DNA of 64,000 bases, from the NCBI RefSeq assembly GCF_021341785.1, contig NZ_JAJTTF010000016.1, positions 1 through 64,000 of the forward strand, in the 5' to 3' direction. Positions within the stretch are counted from its first letter, which is position 1. Each line of letters begins with the position of its first letter. Shown here one piece after another: positions 34,490 to 43,757 of this stretch. Position numbers and translations under genes: made by a program. Under the pieces are notes generated by a model that searched no databases, was not told where the DNA came from, and saw only the letters and a list, made by a program, of their open reading frames with translations. This DNA is from Microbacterium sp. Au-Mic1. GTDB lineage: Bacteria > Actinomycetota > Actinomycetes > Actinomycetales > Microbacteriaceae.

Positions 34490-35515
34490 TCAGGCGATCC
34501 GGGTTCCGGGCGGCAGCCGCCGCGCCGGTGTGCGCGTGCGCGCCCATGCTCCTGCGAAGAGACCGGCGGCGATCACGATCTGGATCGCGAGTCCGACGAA
34601 CCAGCTCGGCGTGGTGGATCCGATGATCTCCTTGGCCGTCGGGCGCCCGCTGTCGGGGCTCTCCAGGCAGGGGTCGTAGGTGTTCAGCGTCTGCGGAGGA
34701 AGCTGCGCGGAGCGCACCGAGAGCTTGATCCCGCCGAACACGTCGTCCGGGGAGCCGTATGCCGAATAGGTCGTCGGTGTGGCGTCGGCGAGCACCACGA
34801 ACGGGTTCGCCGCGAGGAACCCCCACACGTAGTCGAAGCGCGGCTGCTGCATCGTGTGGGTCTCCCAGCGGTTGCAGTCCGGCCCGTCCTGCGAATCCCA
34901 GACGCGGCTGCGCACCTCGACATCGGTGCGGATCACGGATCCCGCCAGCCCGAAGGCCAGCAGAGTGCCGACGCACAGCGCGGCGACCACGAGATAGGTG
35001 TTCGCGACGGAGAACAGCGGCCGTGCGACCAGGCCGCTCCAGCCGACGCCGATCGCCGCGACGATCACGATCTCGGCCGCGAGCACGAGCAGCGAGACCA
35101 GCAGGACGTCGGGGCGCACGCTCCCCACCAGCATGGAGACCACGAGGAACGGGACGGCGACGACCAGGAACGCCGAGCCGGTGATGATCGCCGCCAGCAG
35201 CTTCCCCACCATGATGTCGCCGGTGCTGGCGAGCGTGATCTGCAGGCTCGCCAGTGTCGCCGCGTCTCGGTCCCCGTTGATGGACGATCCGCTGAGCGTC
35301 GGCGAGATCAGCATCACGAGCAGCAGCACCAGCAGGACGATCACGGAATAGGCGCCGGATCCGGCGGTCGGAGTGAACGAGAACGCCATGAGCGCGAGCA
35401 CCGTGACGATGAGCAGGACGAGCGCGAACACGCCGAGCAGGATGTACCAGCCGGGACTGCGCAGTCTTTGCGTGAGCTCGAGACGAGCGATGGTCCAGAT
35501 GCGCGAGGCGTTCAT
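34490..35515 (-). CDS. ABC exporter permease
   Basis: 341 residues, ABC-2-like. A short cytoplasmic N-terminus (IWTIARLELTQRLRSPGWYI) is followed by helices near 28-50, 65-85, 110-150, 155-175 and 180-200, a large external loop (about 205-315) with two or three cysteines, and a final helix near 315-335. GSSINGDRDAATLASLQITL matches the coupling region of ABC-2 permeases. Its ATG overlaps the ATPase stop (ATGA). The substrate is unknown. Confidence 0.85.
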   Translation of the reverse strand: MNASRIWTIARLELTQRLRSPGWYILLGVFALVLLIVTVLALMAFSFTPTAGSGAYSVIVLLVLLLVMLISPTLSGSSINGDRDAATLASLQITLASTGDIMVGKLLAAIITGSAFLVVAVPFLVVSMLVGSVRPDVLLVSLLVLAAEIVIVAAIGVGWSGLVARPLFSVANTYLVVAALCVGTLLAFGLAGSVIRTDVEVRSRVWDSQDGPDCNRWETHTMQQPRFDYVWGFLAANPFVVLADATPTTYSAYGSPDDVFGGIKLSVRSAQLPPQTLNTYDPCLESPDSGRPTAKEIIGSTTPSWFVGLAIQIVIAAGLFAGAWARTRTPARRLPPGTRIA

Positions 35516-36495
35516 CGGGTGCTCCCCCCGTTGTCCGGCGCGTCCCCGAGGGAGAGAAACGCCTGCTCCAGTTCGCTCTGCGCCGGCGCGAACGCGCTCA
35601 CGGCGAGTCCGTGCCCGACCAGACGGGCGAGCCCGGCCGCGGCGTCCCGGTCGTCCGTGAAGACGGCGAGCACATCGCCTCGATCGATGCCGAGCGACTC
35701 GGGTGCCACGCCCAGCGCCGCCGCCGTGGTCTGGCGCGGATCGGCGCCCGCGGGCGGCAGGCCCGTCGTTCCGCCCTCATCGACGGGTCCGGAGGAGAGG
35801 ATGCGGATCCGCCACGCCCGCGCCTGCACCGCGGGGGCATCCACGACCGTGCCTGCGACGAGGAAGACCGTGTCGTCGACGACCTCCTCGAGCTCCGACA
35901 GCACGTGGCTGGAGATGAGGACGGCCCGTCCTTCCGCGGCGAGCCGGCGCAGCAGCACGCGCAGCTGCACGCGCGCCTCGGGGTCGAGGCCCGAGGCCGG
36001 TTCGTCGAGCAGCAGCACCTGCGGATCGTGCACGAGAGCGCGCGCGAGACCGAGCTTCTGCTTCTGACCGCGGGAGAGCACCTTGGCCGGGGTCGCCGCG
36101 AGATCGCGCAGGCCGACGAGCTCGAGCAGCTCCTCGGCGCGCGTCGCGGCCCGGTCCCGGTCGAAGTCGTGCAGACGCGCCGTCGTGACGATGCTCTCGC
36201 GCACCGTGAGCGCCGGCCAGGCACCGAGGGCGTCCGGCATCCATCCGAGCACGCGGCGGGCACCGGTCGGATCCGCGACGGGATCGACCCCGCCGATCCG
36301 GATGCTGCCGCGATCGGGCGCCAGCAACGACGCCAGCATCAGCAGCAGCGTGGTCTTGCCCGCGCCGTTCGGCCCGACCAGGCCGGTGACGCGCCCGCGC
36401 GCCGCGGTGAAGCTCGCACCGCGCACGGCCTGCACCGAGCCGAAAGACCGTGCCAGATCGGCGACGTGGATCCCACCCTCCGAAAGCGCATCCAT
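35512..36495 (-). CDS. ABC transporter ATP-binding protein
   Basis: 327 residues with Walker A GLVGPNGAGKTTLLLML, signature VLSRGQKQKLGLARALV (LSRGQ in place of the common LSGGQ), Walker B VLLLDEPASGLDP and H-loop ISSHVLSE. It pairs with the permease encoded immediately downstream as an ABC-2-type exporter. The region 215-327 is a substrate- or permease-specific C-terminal domain. CATGCT (36502-36507), preceded by TGG, lies six bases before the ATG and may be a weak extended -10 for leaderless expression. Confidence 0.93.
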   Translation of the reverse strand: MDALSEGGIHVADLARSFGSVQAVRGASFTAARGRVTGLVGPNGAGKTTLLLMLASLLAPDRGSIRIGGVDPVADPTGARRVLGWMPDALGAWPALTVRESIVTTARLHDFDRDRAATRAEELLELVGLRDLAATPAKVLSRGQKQKLGLARALVHDPQVLLLDEPASGLDPEARVQLRVLLRRLAAEGRAVLISSHVLSELEEVVDDTVFLVAGTVVDAPAVQARAWRIRILSSGPVDEGGTTGLPPAGADPRQTTAAALGVAPESLGIDRGDVLAVFTDDRDAAAGLARLVGHGLAVSAFAPAQSELEQAFLSLGDAPDNGGSTR

Positions 36496-36542
36496 AGGGT
36501 CAGCATGCCAGACGGCGTGCCGACGGCCGGTGCCTCACGCGG

Positions 36543-37571
36543 TCAGTCCCGGAATGCCCCGGTCCCGAGATCCGGATGATCCAGGAACACGCCGTCGAGT
36601 CCGGTCGCGGCGATCCGCGCCCACTCCGCCCGGTAGTCGCCGAAGGCGGCTCTGCCGACGCCGGTGCGGAATCGTCGGTCCAGAAAGGCGTTCTCGGGGC
36701 GGCACGTCCAGGTGAACACGACGAGTCCGCGCGCGTGCGCCTCCGCGACCAGCGCTGCTCCCGCCGCGGGATCACGGGGATCGAGCAGGATCCGCTTGTC
36801 CACGCTGATACCGTCGACCGCTCCATCTCCCCCGGCGCGGGCGAGGCGATCGAGACCCGCCGACGTGAGCGCGTCGGCGTACGTCGATGCGGCCTCGCCA
36901 TCACGGGCGACGAGATCCGCCGGCGCCCCGCTCGCCTCCAGAAGGTAGATGTAGGTCCCCTGCACGCCCCGACCGCGGAGCTCGGCGAGGACGCCCTGCT
37001 CGAACGACTCGATCCAGAGGGGATGCTCCCCCGAGGCCCACCCGGCGTGCCTCAGGTCGCGCTCGACCAGCGCCGCCAGATCGTGCCCGATCCCGGCGAA
37101 GTACGTCGCGTGCTTGATCTCCAGTACGACGCCGAACTCCCGCCCGTGCTCGGCCGAGGACTCGGCGACGAGCACCAGCAGATCGGACAGCCGCAGGATC
37201 GGCTCGATGTCGTCGAAGCCCGCGGCTCCGGGGCGCAGCTCGGGGATCCGCTCCCGGCAGCGCAGCGTGGCCAGCTCCGCCCAGGAGAAGTCCTCGGTGA
37301 ACCAGCCCGTGAGCGGCACGCCGTCGATGAGCTTCGTGGTGCGCCGGTCCGCGAACTCCGGATGATCGGCGACGTCGGTGGTGCCGGAGATCTCGTTCTC
37401 GTGCCGGATCACCAGCACGCCGTCACGCGTGGCGACGACGTCGGGCTCGACCGCGTCCGCGCCCATGGCGAATGCGAGGCGGTAAGAGGAGGCGGTGTGC
37501 TCGGGGCGATAGCCGGGAGCACCGCGATGGCCGATGAGCAGGGGGACGTCGAGCGGGATCCGTCGGGTCAC
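36543..37571 (-). CDS. Glycerophosphodiester phosphodiesterase family protein
   Basis: 342 residues. GDPD enzymes split glycerophosphodiesters to glycerol 3-phosphate and an alcohol. The TIM-barrel motifs are LLIGHRGAPGYRPEHTASSY (catalytic His), DAVEPDVVATRDGVLVIRHE (metal-binding Glu/Asp and second His), VVLEIKHA, and GLDGVFLDHPDLG near the end. No signal peptide, so it is cytoplasmic. TACGCT (37578-37583) six bases before the GTG suggests a leaderless transcript. Divergent from the Bax-inhibitor-like gene. Confidence 0.93.
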   Translation of the reverse strand: MTRRIPLDVPLLIGHRGAPGYRPEHTASSYRLAFAMGADAVEPDVVATRDGVLVIRHENEISGTTDVADHPEFADRRTTKLIDGVPLTGWFTEDFSWAELATLRCRERIPELRPGAAGFDDIEPILRLSDLLVLVAESSAEHGREFGVVLEIKHATYFAGIGHDLAALVERDLRHAGWASGEHPLWIESFEQGVLAELRGRGVQGTYIYLLEASGAPADLVARDGEAASTYADALTSAGLDRLARAGGDGAVDGISVDKRILLDPRDPAAGAALVAEAHARGLVVFTWTCRPENAFLDRRFRTGVGRAAFGDYRAEWARIAATGLDGVFLDHPDLGTGAFRD

Positions 37572-37658
37572 GCTCTCAGCGTACGGCAGTGCCTCTCGCA
37601 GGATCCGCCGCTATCGTAGAGGGAAGATGACCACCACTTCTGAGGAGTGAGGCCGACC

Positions 37659-38618
37659 ATGAGCAACTTCGTGTTCAACAACCCGGCGTTCAAGGAGAAG
37701 GATCCGCGCGCAGTCGCGACCTATCCGGGAGGCCCCCAGGCCGGTGCGCAGAACGGGCAGTACGCCCCGCCGCCGCCCGCCGGCCAGTTCGCCGCGGCCC
37801 AGCAGGCCGCCGTCAATGCGAACCTGGAGGGGATGTACACGGCCCCGTCCGCGGGCGCGATCGAGACCGACCGGATGACCGTCGAGGACACCGTGTGGAA
37901 GACCGCGGGCCTGTTCGGCATCCTGCTCGTCTTCGCCGTGGTCGGCTGGTTCTTCACGCTCGGCGGCGCGGCGGTGCCCGACACCACCGACCCGTACGTG
38001 AAGGCAGCCGCGATGAGCAAGATCGCGCTGTGGCCGTGGCTCGTCGGCGCGCTCGGCGGCTTCGTGCTCGCGATGATCGTCAGCTTCACCTCGCGCAAGA
38101 AGGTCCGCCCCGCGCTGATCTTCGCCTACGCGGCGTTCGAGGGTCTGTTCGTCGGTGGCATCTCCGCGTTCTTCGAGGTGATGTGGCCCGGCATCGTGCT
38201 GCAGGCCAGCCTCGCGACCGTCGCCGTCGTCGCGGTCACCCTGGCTCTGTTCGCGAGCGGCAAGGTGCGCGCCTCGAAGAAGATGACCAAGATCGTGATG
38301 ATCGCGATGCTCGGCTACCTCGTCTTCTCGCTGCTGAACGTCGGCCTCATGCTCTTCAAGGTGCTTCCGCAGGACATGATGTTCGGCCTCTACAGCGCCA
38401 AGATCGCCGGCATCCCGCTCGGCCTCATCATCGGCGTGCTCGTCGTTTTCCTCGCCGCGTACTCGCTGGTGATGGACTTCGACCAGATCCAGCAGGGCGT
38501 GCGCAACGGCGCCCCTCGCGTCTACGGCTGGCTCGGCGGCTTCGGCATCATGGTCACCGTGGTCTGGCTGTACGTCGAGATCCTGCGCATGATCGCGATC
38601 GCTCGCGGCAACAATTGA
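37659..38618 (+). CDS. Bax inhibitor-1/YccA family membrane protein
   Basis: 319 residues. A hydrophilic Pro/Ala/Gln-rich N-terminus of about 75 residues (FNNPAFKEKDPRA at the start is typical of actinobacterial members) is followed by seven hydrophobic helices; the last ones include YSLVMDFDQIQQGVRNGAP, the family hallmark with acidic residues in the pore region. BI-1 proteins are proposed pH-sensitive calcium leak channels. GAGGAG (37642-37647) precedes the ATG, and TATCGT (37612-37617) is a likely -10. Confidence 0.93.
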   Translation: MSNFVFNNPAFKEKDPRAVATYPGGPQAGAQNGQYAPPPPAGQFAAAQQAAVNANLEGMYTAPSAGAIETDRMTVEDTVWKTAGLFGILLVFAVVGWFFTLGGAAVPDTTDPYVKAAAMSKIALWPWLVGALGGFVLAMIVSFTSRKKVRPALIFAYAAFEGLFVGGISAFFEVMWPGIVLQASLATVAVVAVTLALFASGKVRASKKMTKIVMIAMLGYLVFSLLNVGLMLFKVLPQDMMFGLYSAKIAGIPLGLIIGVLVVFLAAYSLVMDFDQIQQGVRNGAPRVYGWLGGFGIMVTVVWLYVEILRMIAIARGNN

Positions 38619-38668
38619 GTCGGCTCGTGGCAATGCTGCGCAGCAGCGTTGACACGAGATCGACTCAA

Positions 38669-38709
38669 GGTTGAGCGAGCACCGGCGAAGCCGGAGCGAG
38701 ACGAAACCC
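38669..38709. repeat. REP-like repeat copy
   Basis: GGTTGAGCGAGCACCGGC followed by GAAGCCGGAGCGAGACGAAA; the CCGGC/GCCGG pair forms a small stem. It lies in the 232-bp gene-free stretch between two convergent genes. Confidence 0.75.
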
Positions 38710-38713
38710 ATCA

Positions 38714-38745
38714 CGAAGGCCGCTCTCCTCGGAGGGCGGCCTTCG
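38714..38745. terminator. Terminator hairpin between convergent genes
   Basis: CGAAGGCCGC-T-CTCC pairs with GGAG-G-GCGGCCTTCG across a two-base gap. Shared by the BI-1-like gene and the sigma-factor operon. Confidence 0.7.
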
Positions 38746-38762
38746 TCGTTCCCGCGGGGCCG

Positions 38763-38819
38763 CGTTTCGTCTCGGTCTGCGTTTCGTCTCGGTCGCTGCA
38801 CGTCCTCGCTCAACGACCG
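38763..38819. repeat. REP-like repeat, inverted double copy
   Basis: CGTTTCGTCTCGGTCTG then CGTTTCGTCTCGGTCG, followed by GTCCTCGCTCAACGACC. Inverted relative to the copy at 38669 and closest to the one inside the coding sequence at 63138. Confidence 0.75.
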
Positions 38820-38850
38820 TTCGGCGTCCTCGCGCAACGTCCCCCTGGCG

Positions 38851-40125
38851 TCAGCCGCGCGCCTTCTGCTCGAGCAGGGCGCGTTCCCGGTCATTGCCCG
38901 CGAGGGCGGCGGCGACCGCGAACTCCGACCGCGCCTCCGCCTCGCGCCCGAGCCGCAGCAGCAGCTCGCCGCGGGTGGCCGGCAGCAGGTGGTAGCCGCG
39001 CAGCGCGCCGTCCGCGGCCAGCGCGTCGATGATGCGCAGCGCCGAGGCGGGGCCCGTGGCCATCGCGACGGCGGCGGCGCGGTTGAGCTCCACGACGGGC
39101 GACGGCGCGATCCGTCCGAGCGCCTCGTACAGCAGCACGATGGTGGCCCAGTCCGTCTCCTCGACCGAGGGAGCGACGGCGTGGCATTCCGCGATGGCAG
39201 CCTGCAGCGCGTACGCGCCGCGCCCCCTGCCGAAGGCGTCCGCACGGGCCAGGGCGGCCCGTCCTCGGGCGATCCTTCCGCGATCCCAGAGGCGCCGGTC
39301 CTGATCCGCGAGGAGGATCGGATCCCCGTGCGCGTCGACCCGCGCGGGGAAGCGCGCGGCGGTGAGCTCCATGAGCGCGAGCAGTGCGTGCACGTCGGGC
39401 TCGCGGGGCAGGAGCGCGACGAGCACGCGGGCCAGCCGGATCGCCTCGCGCCCCAGGTCGGGGCGGAGCAGGTCCTCCCCCGCCGTCGCGGCGTGGGCCT
39501 CGTTGAAGACCAGGTAGAGCACGCCGAGCACAGCGCCGAGCCGCGCCGGAAGCTCATCCCGCGACGGCACCTCGAACGGGGCCTTCGCCGCGGCGAGCGT
39601 CTTCTTGGCACGTACGATGCGCTGCTGCACGGTGGCGACCGGCACCAGGAACGCCCGGGCGATCTGCTCGGTGGTGAGGCCGCCGACCACGCGCAGCGTG
39701 AGCGCCACACGTGCTTCGCGCGCCAGCACGGGGTGACAGGCGATGAAGACCAGGCGCAGCACGTCGTCGTCGATCGCGTCCGGATCCCAGGGCGGCGCGT
39801 CCAGCGCGGAGTCCTGCTCCCGTTCGAGATCGTGCGCGATCACGGCGAGCCGGTCGTCGTAGCGCTCGCGACGCCGCCACCCGTCGATCGCGCGGCGCTT
39901 GGCGACAGCCGTCAGCCAGGCGGCGGGGTTGGCGGGCACGCCGTCCCGGGGCCACTGAGCGAGCGCCTCCAGCATCGCATCCTGGGCGAGGTCCTCCGCG
40001 AGGCCGAAGTCGCCGGTGAAGCGGGTCAGGGTCGCGACGATGCGCGCGGACTCGATGCGCCACACCGCCGCGACGGCGCGCTCCGTCGAGGAGCCCGCCG
40101 TCGCCGGGGAGTCGGTTCCTGGCAT
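38851..40125 (-). CDS. ECF RNA polymerase sigma factor with C-terminal extension (ECF42-like)
   Basis: 424 residues. Sigma region 2 is at ARIVATLTRFTGDFGLAEDL with AAWLTAVAKRRAIDGWRR; region 4 at LRVVGGLTTEQIARAFLVPV with QQRIVRAKKTL. A long extension of about 220 residues follows, helical and repeat-like (AIAECHAV, ALAAD, ATRGELLLRLGREAEA), as in the ECF42 group, whose members act with DGPF proteins rather than classical anti-sigma factors. It starts five bases after the DGPF gene ends, with GAGTGAGG upstream of the ATG. Targets unknown. Confidence 0.92.
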   Translation of the reverse strand: MPGTDSPATAGSSTERAVAAVWRIESARIVATLTRFTGDFGLAEDLAQDAMLEALAQWPRDGVPANPAAWLTAVAKRRAIDGWRRRERYDDRLAVIAHDLEREQDSALDAPPWDPDAIDDDVLRLVFIACHPVLAREARVALTLRVVGGLTTEQIARAFLVPVATVQQRIVRAKKTLAAAKAPFEVPSRDELPARLGAVLGVLYLVFNEAHAATAGEDLLRPDLGREAIRLARVLVALLPREPDVHALLALMELTAARFPARVDAHGDPILLADQDRRLWDRGRIARGRAALARADAFGRGRGAYALQAAIAECHAVAPSVEETDWATIVLLYEALGRIAPSPVVELNRAAAVAMATGPASALRIIDALAADGALRGYHLLPATRGELLLRLGREAEARSEFAVAAALAGNDRERALLEQKARG

Positions 40126-40130
40126 CGGCC

Positions 40131-40556
40131 TCACTCGGCCGCGCGGGCGGCCGCCTCCTCGCGCCAGCCGGCCTCCTTCTGGATCCACTCGTTGTCGGCC
40201 GGGAAGTCCTCCAACTCGGTGACGCGGCGGACCTCGAGGTACGCACCGGGGCTGAGCGGAGCACGCTTGGCCCACTCCGCCGCTTCCTCGCGCGTGGACA
40301 CCTCGATGATCCAGAAGCCGTTGAACAGCTCCTTCGTCTCGCCGTAGGGGCCGTCCGTCACCAGGGGCGCCTCGGCCGAGAAGTCGACGACGAAACCCTC
40401 CGCGGCGTCCGTGAGCCCCTCGCCGGCGAGCAGCACACCCGCCTTGATCATCGACTCGTTGTACCGCCCCATCGCCGCGATGACCTCTTCGAACGGCATG
40501 TCCTCGTACGCCCGCACACCCTGGTCGTCCGCGCGCATGATCAGCATGAACTTCAT
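40131..40556 (-). CDS. YCII-related DGPF-domain protein
   Basis: 141 residues. The conserved DGPF-like motif reads VTDGPYGETKELFNGFWII, with KFMLIMRADDQG at the start and WAKRAPLSPGAYLEVRRV later. DGPF proteins are encoded beside ECF42 sigma factors and may transmit the signal, though a direct regulatory role is not settled. GGAGACAGAGATC precedes the ATG at 40556. First gene of the pair. Confidence 0.92.
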   Translation of the reverse strand: MKFMLIMRADDQGVRAYEDMPFEEVIAAMGRYNESMIKAGVLLAGEGLTDAAEGFVVDFSAEAPLVTDGPYGETKELFNGFWIIEVSTREEAAEWAKRAPLSPGAYLEVRRVTELEDFPADNEWIQKEAGWREEAAARAAE

Positions 40557-40661
40557 GATCTCTGTCTCCTCATCGGGGGTCGTGTCTCGACCCTCTCATT
40601 CAAGACGTCGAACGAGAAGACACCGGATCGACACCTCATCGAAGATTCTCCGAAGTTTTTC

Positions 40662-40667
40662 TAGACT
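40662..40667 (+). promoter_or_regulatory. Predicted -10 box of leaderless alkD
   Basis: TAGACT, six bases before the ATG at 40674. No Shine-Dalgarno is present. Confidence 0.6.
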
Positions 40668-40673
40668 CCCCAG

Positions 40674-41348
40674 ATGACGTTCTCCTCTGCGCTCGCGACG
40701 GAGATCCGCGAGGCCCTGCGCACGGCCGCGGATCCCGCTCTCGCACCGGGCCAGCAGGCCTACATGAAGTCGACCATGCCGTTCCTCGGCGTGCGGGTGC
40801 CCGAAGCGCGCCGGCTCACTCGCGAGGCCGCGCGCGGGATCACGGACGTCGACGAGTTGCGCGAGGCGGCCCTCGACCTGTGGCGTGCGGCCGAGCACCG
40901 TGAGGAGCGCTATGCGGCGCAGGCGCTGATGGCGCTGAAGCCGCTGCGTGGACGGCTGGATCTGCTCGACGTGCACGAGGAGATGATCCGCTCCGGCGCG
41001 TGGTGGGACCATGTCGACGAGGTCGCGCACCGTCTCGCCGACCTGCTGGACGCCCATCCCGAGGAGCTGTCCGTGGAGCTGCGCGTGTGGGCGGATGACG
41101 AGGACCTCTGGATCCGGCGCGCGGCGATCATCGCGCAACTCGGCCGCGCGCAGCGCGTGGATCGGGCACTGCTCACCGACGCGATCGAGCCGAACATCGC
41201 AGATCCGGAGTTCTTCATCCGCAAGGCGATCGGCTGGGCACTGCGGGAAGTCGCACGTCACGATCCCGACTGGGTGCGCGAATTCATCGACGCGCACCCC
41301 GGCCTCTCGCCCCTGAGCCGCCGCGAGGCGCTCAAGCACCTCGGCTGA
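40674..41348 (+). CDS. alkD: DNA alkylation repair protein (AlkD-like)
   Basis: 224 residues of HEAT-like helical repeats. Family marks: QQAYMKSTMPFLGVRVPEAR, YAAQALMALKPL, the catalytic-type WWDHVDEVAHRLADLL, DEDLWIRRAAIIAQLG, and FFIRKAIGWALREVARHDP. AlkD excises N3- and N7-alkylated purines without base flipping. It is divergent from the DGPF-sigma operon. Leaderless start as described for 40662. Confidence 0.94.
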   Translation: MTFSSALATEIREALRTAADPALAPGQQAYMKSTMPFLGVRVPEARRLTREAARGITDVDELREAALDLWRAAEHREERYAAQALMALKPLRGRLDLLDVHEEMIRSGAWWDHVDEVAHRLADLLDAHPEELSVELRVWADDEDLWIRRAAIIAQLGRAQRVDRALLTDAIEPNIADPEFFIRKAIGWALREVARHDPDWVREFIDAHPGLSPLSRREALKHLG

Positions 41349-41446
41349 GACCCGGATCCCGATCGCCATCTTCGGAGATGTCCAGGATCGTCGGATCCGA
41401 TCCGGAAATCAGTCCGAGAATCGAGTACGTCTCCGAAGACAGTGGA

Positions 41447-41472
41447 AGGGCGCGAGCCGAAGCCCGCGCCCT
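41447..41472. terminator. Hairpin between convergent alkD and guaA
   Basis: AGGGCGCG/CGCGCCCT stem with an inner GC/GC pair around CGAA. No U tract. Confidence 0.6.
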
Positions 41473-41562
41473 CCCGAACGTCACTATCGGGAGATCACTC
41501 CCACTCGACCGCTGGCGCGGCCGAGTGCCACCGGTGCCATTCGTCGAGCGGGAGCTCCTTCG

Positions 41563-43149
41563 TCACTCCCACTCGATGGTTGCCGGCGGCTTCGACGTCA
41601 CGTCGAGCACGACCCGGTTGACCTCGGACACCTCGTTCGTGATCCGGTTCGAGATCTTCGCCAGCACGTCGTAGGGCAGACGGGTCCAGTCGGCGGTCAT
41701 CGCGTCCTCGGATGACACCGGGCGCAGCACGACGGGGTGGCCGTAGGTGCGGCCGTCACCCTGCACGCCCACGGAGCGCACGTCGGCGAGCAGCACGACC
41801 GGGCACTGCCAGATGGTCTGGTCGAGCCCGGCGAGCGTGAGCTCCTCGCGAGCGATCGCGTCGGCCTCGCGCAGGATGTCGAGACGCTCGCGGTTGACCT
41901 CGCCGATGATGCGGATGCCGAGACCCGGCCCGGGGAACGGCTGGCGGCCGACGATCGCGTCGGGGATCCCGAGCTCGCGACCGATCGCGCGCACCTCGTC
42001 CTTGAACAGGGTGCGCAGCGGCTCGATCAGGTCGAAGTCGAGGTCGTCGGGAAGGCCTCCGACGTTGTGGTGCGACTTGATGTTCGCGGTGCCGGCACCG
42101 CCGCCGGACTCGACGACATCGGGGTACAGGGTCCCCTGCACGAGGAACTTGACCTTCTCCCCCGAGGCCTTGGCCTCTTCGACGAGGTCGCGCTGCACCT
42201 GCTCGAAGGCGCGGATGAACTCGCGGCCGATGATCTTGCGCTTGGTCTCCGGATCCGTCACGCCGGCCAGGTGGCCGAGGAACGTGTCGGCCGCGTCGAC
42301 GGTGATGAGACGCACGCCCGTCGCCGCGACGAAGTCGCGCTCGACCTGCTCGCGCTCGCCCTTGCGCAGTAGACCGTGATCCACGAAGACCGCGGTGAGC
42401 TGGTCGCCGATCGCCTTGTGCACGAGCGCGGTCGAGACGGCGGAGTCGACGCCGCCCGACATCGCGGAGATCACGCGGGCGTCGCCGACCTGGGCGCGGA
42501 TCCGCTCGACCTGCTCGGCGATGACGTTGTCGCTGTTCCAGTCGGCGGGCAGGCCCGCCCCCTTGTGCAGGAAGTTCTCGATGATCTCCTGACCGTGGTC
42601 GGAGTGCTTCACCTCGGGGTGCCACTGCACGCCGTAGAGCTTGCGCTCCTCGTCCGCGAACGCGGCGACCTTGGTGGAACCGGTCGAGGCGAGAACCTCG
42701 AAGCCCTCGGGGGCGCGGGCGACCTGGTCGCCATGGCTCATCCACACGTTCTGCTCTGCGGGCTGACCGCCGAGCAGCGTGGAGTCGTTCACCGGGATCA
42801 TCGCGTCGGTGGCGCCGTACTCGCGCAGGCCCGTGTTGGCGACCTCGCCGCCGAGCGTGCGCGCCATGTACTGGAAGCCGTAGCAGATGCCCAGCGTCGG
42901 GACCCCGAGCTCGAACACGGCCGGGTCCAGTTGCGGCGCGCCCTCCTCGTAGACCGACGACGGACCGCCGGAGAGGATCAGGGCGACCGGGTTCTTGGCC
43001 GCGATCTCGGCGGCGGTCGCCGTGTGCGGCACGATCTCGCTGTAGACACCGGCCTCGCGGACGCGGCGGGCGATCAGCTGCGCGTACTGCGCACCGAAGT
43101 CGACGACGAGGGCGGGGCGCTGCTCGGTGTCGGGAGTGTTGTCGGTCAA
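41563..43149 (-). CDS. guaA: GMP synthase (glutamine-hydrolysing)
   Basis: 528 residues. Aminates XMP to GMP using glutamine and ATP. The class I amidotransferase domain has the nucleophile Cys in [11 protein letters not shown] and the His/Glu pair in [12 protein letters not shown]; the ATP pyrophosphatase domain has [15 protein letters not shown]; the dimerisation domain ends [12 protein letters not shown]. The start is a TTG at 43149, set by GGAAGG six bases upstream and by the position of [15 protein letters not shown]; it overlaps the stop of the DUF3817 gene (TTGA). Confidence 0.97.
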   Translation of the reverse strand: MTDNTPDTEQRPALVVDFGAQYAQLIARRVREAGVYSEIVPHTATAAEIAAKNPVALILSGGPSSVYEEGAPQLDPAVFELGVPTLGICYGFQYMARTLGGEVANTGLREYGATDAMIPVNDSTLLGGQPAEQNVWMSHGDQVARAPEGFEVLASTGSTKVAAFADEERKLYGVQWHPEVKHSDHGQEIIENFLHKGAGLPADWNSDNVIAEQVERIRAQVGDARVISAMSGGVDSAVSTALVHKAIGDQLTAVFVDHGLLRKGEREQVERDFVAATGVRLITVDAADTFLGHLAGVTDPETKRKIIGREFIRAFEQVQRDLVEEAKASGEKVKFLVQGTLYPDVVESGGGAGTANIKSHHNVGGLPDDLDFDLIEPLRTLFKDEVRAIGRELGIPDAIVGRQPFPGPGLGIRIIGEVNRERLDILREADAIAREELTLAGLDQTIWQCPVVLLADVRSVGVQGDGRTYGHPVVLRPVSSEDAMTADWTRLPYDVLAKISNRITNEVSEVNRVVLDVTSKPPATIEWE

Positions 43150-43631
43150 CGGGCACCTTCCGTGGCGGGAGTGGTCGAGGAGGTCTGGTCGGCGGAGGCT
43201 TCCCGCGTGGCGAGGTACGCCTTCACCTCGCGGGCGACGCGGGTCTCCATGATGAAGGAGAGGAACGGCACGACGCCGCCGAGGGCGAGCAGGATGAAGC
43301 GCAGGAACGGCCAGCGCATCAGACTCCACACCCGGAAGCACGCGAAGAGGTACACGACGTAGAACCAGCCGTGCGCGACCAGGATCCCCATCGAGAGGTT
43401 CAGACCGTTGCCGGTGGATTCGAGGCCCCCGTGCAGGCCCTCGACGACCGGGGCGAACCAGAGGAAGCCGCCGGATCCGCCGGCGAAGAGCTCGAGATGG
43501 ATCGGGGTGTACTTGAGGACCATCTCCGTGACCAGGAGCAGGAGCATGACGCCGGTGATCACGGAAGCGATCTGGTAGAACTTCAGCGCCCCGCGGATGG
43601 CCGGGAAGCTCGCGGCTTTCGGTTCGGGCAT
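43146..43631 (-). CDS. DUF3817 membrane protein
   Basis: 161 residues, three hydrophobic helices (about 17-40, 80-100 and 108-128) with [20 protein letters not shown] and [17 protein letters not shown], matching DUF3817 as found beside guaA in many actinobacteria. Function unknown. TAGAAT (43638-43643), a good -10 hexamer, lies six bases before the ATG, so the two-gene DUF3817-guaA message is probably leaderless. The tail is Thr/Ala-rich. Confidence 0.9.
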   Translation of the reverse strand: MPEPKAASFPAIRGALKFYQIASVITGVMLLLLVTEMVLKYTPIHLELFAGGSGGFLWFAPVVEGLHGGLESTGNGLNLSMGILVAHGWFYVVYLFACFRVWSLMRWPFLRFILLALGGVVPFLSFIMETRVAREVKAYLATREASADQTSSTTPATEGAR

Positions 43632-43703
43632 GGGTCTATTCTAAGCGGCCGACCTGTGCGCGCTTTCCGGGCACCTGAAGTGCGACCGAAGGCCCCGGGA
43701 ACG

Positions 43704-43741
43704 GCGAAGGCCGCCGGATCCGAGGATCCGACGGCCTTCGC
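43704..43741 (-). terminator. Terminator hairpin after the nuclease/nucleotidase gene
   Basis: GCGAAGGCCG/CGGCCTTCGC outer stem with a GGATCC-based inner stem (CGGATCC/GGATCCG). It begins 17 bases beyond the stop codon. Confidence 0.75.
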
Positions 43742-43757
43742 GGTCAGCGCGGGAGGA

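Noticed and set aside
38619-38850. A small gene in the gap between the BI-1-like and sigma-factor genes
   Set aside because: The 232 bp are accounted for by two REP-like units and a terminator hairpin; no frame has a ribosome-binding site or coding character.
41368-41438. Hairpins around CATCTTCGGAGATG and ACGTCTCCGAAG as regulatory RNA
   Set aside because: They are short, lie between convergent genes, and are better seen as part of the terminator region.
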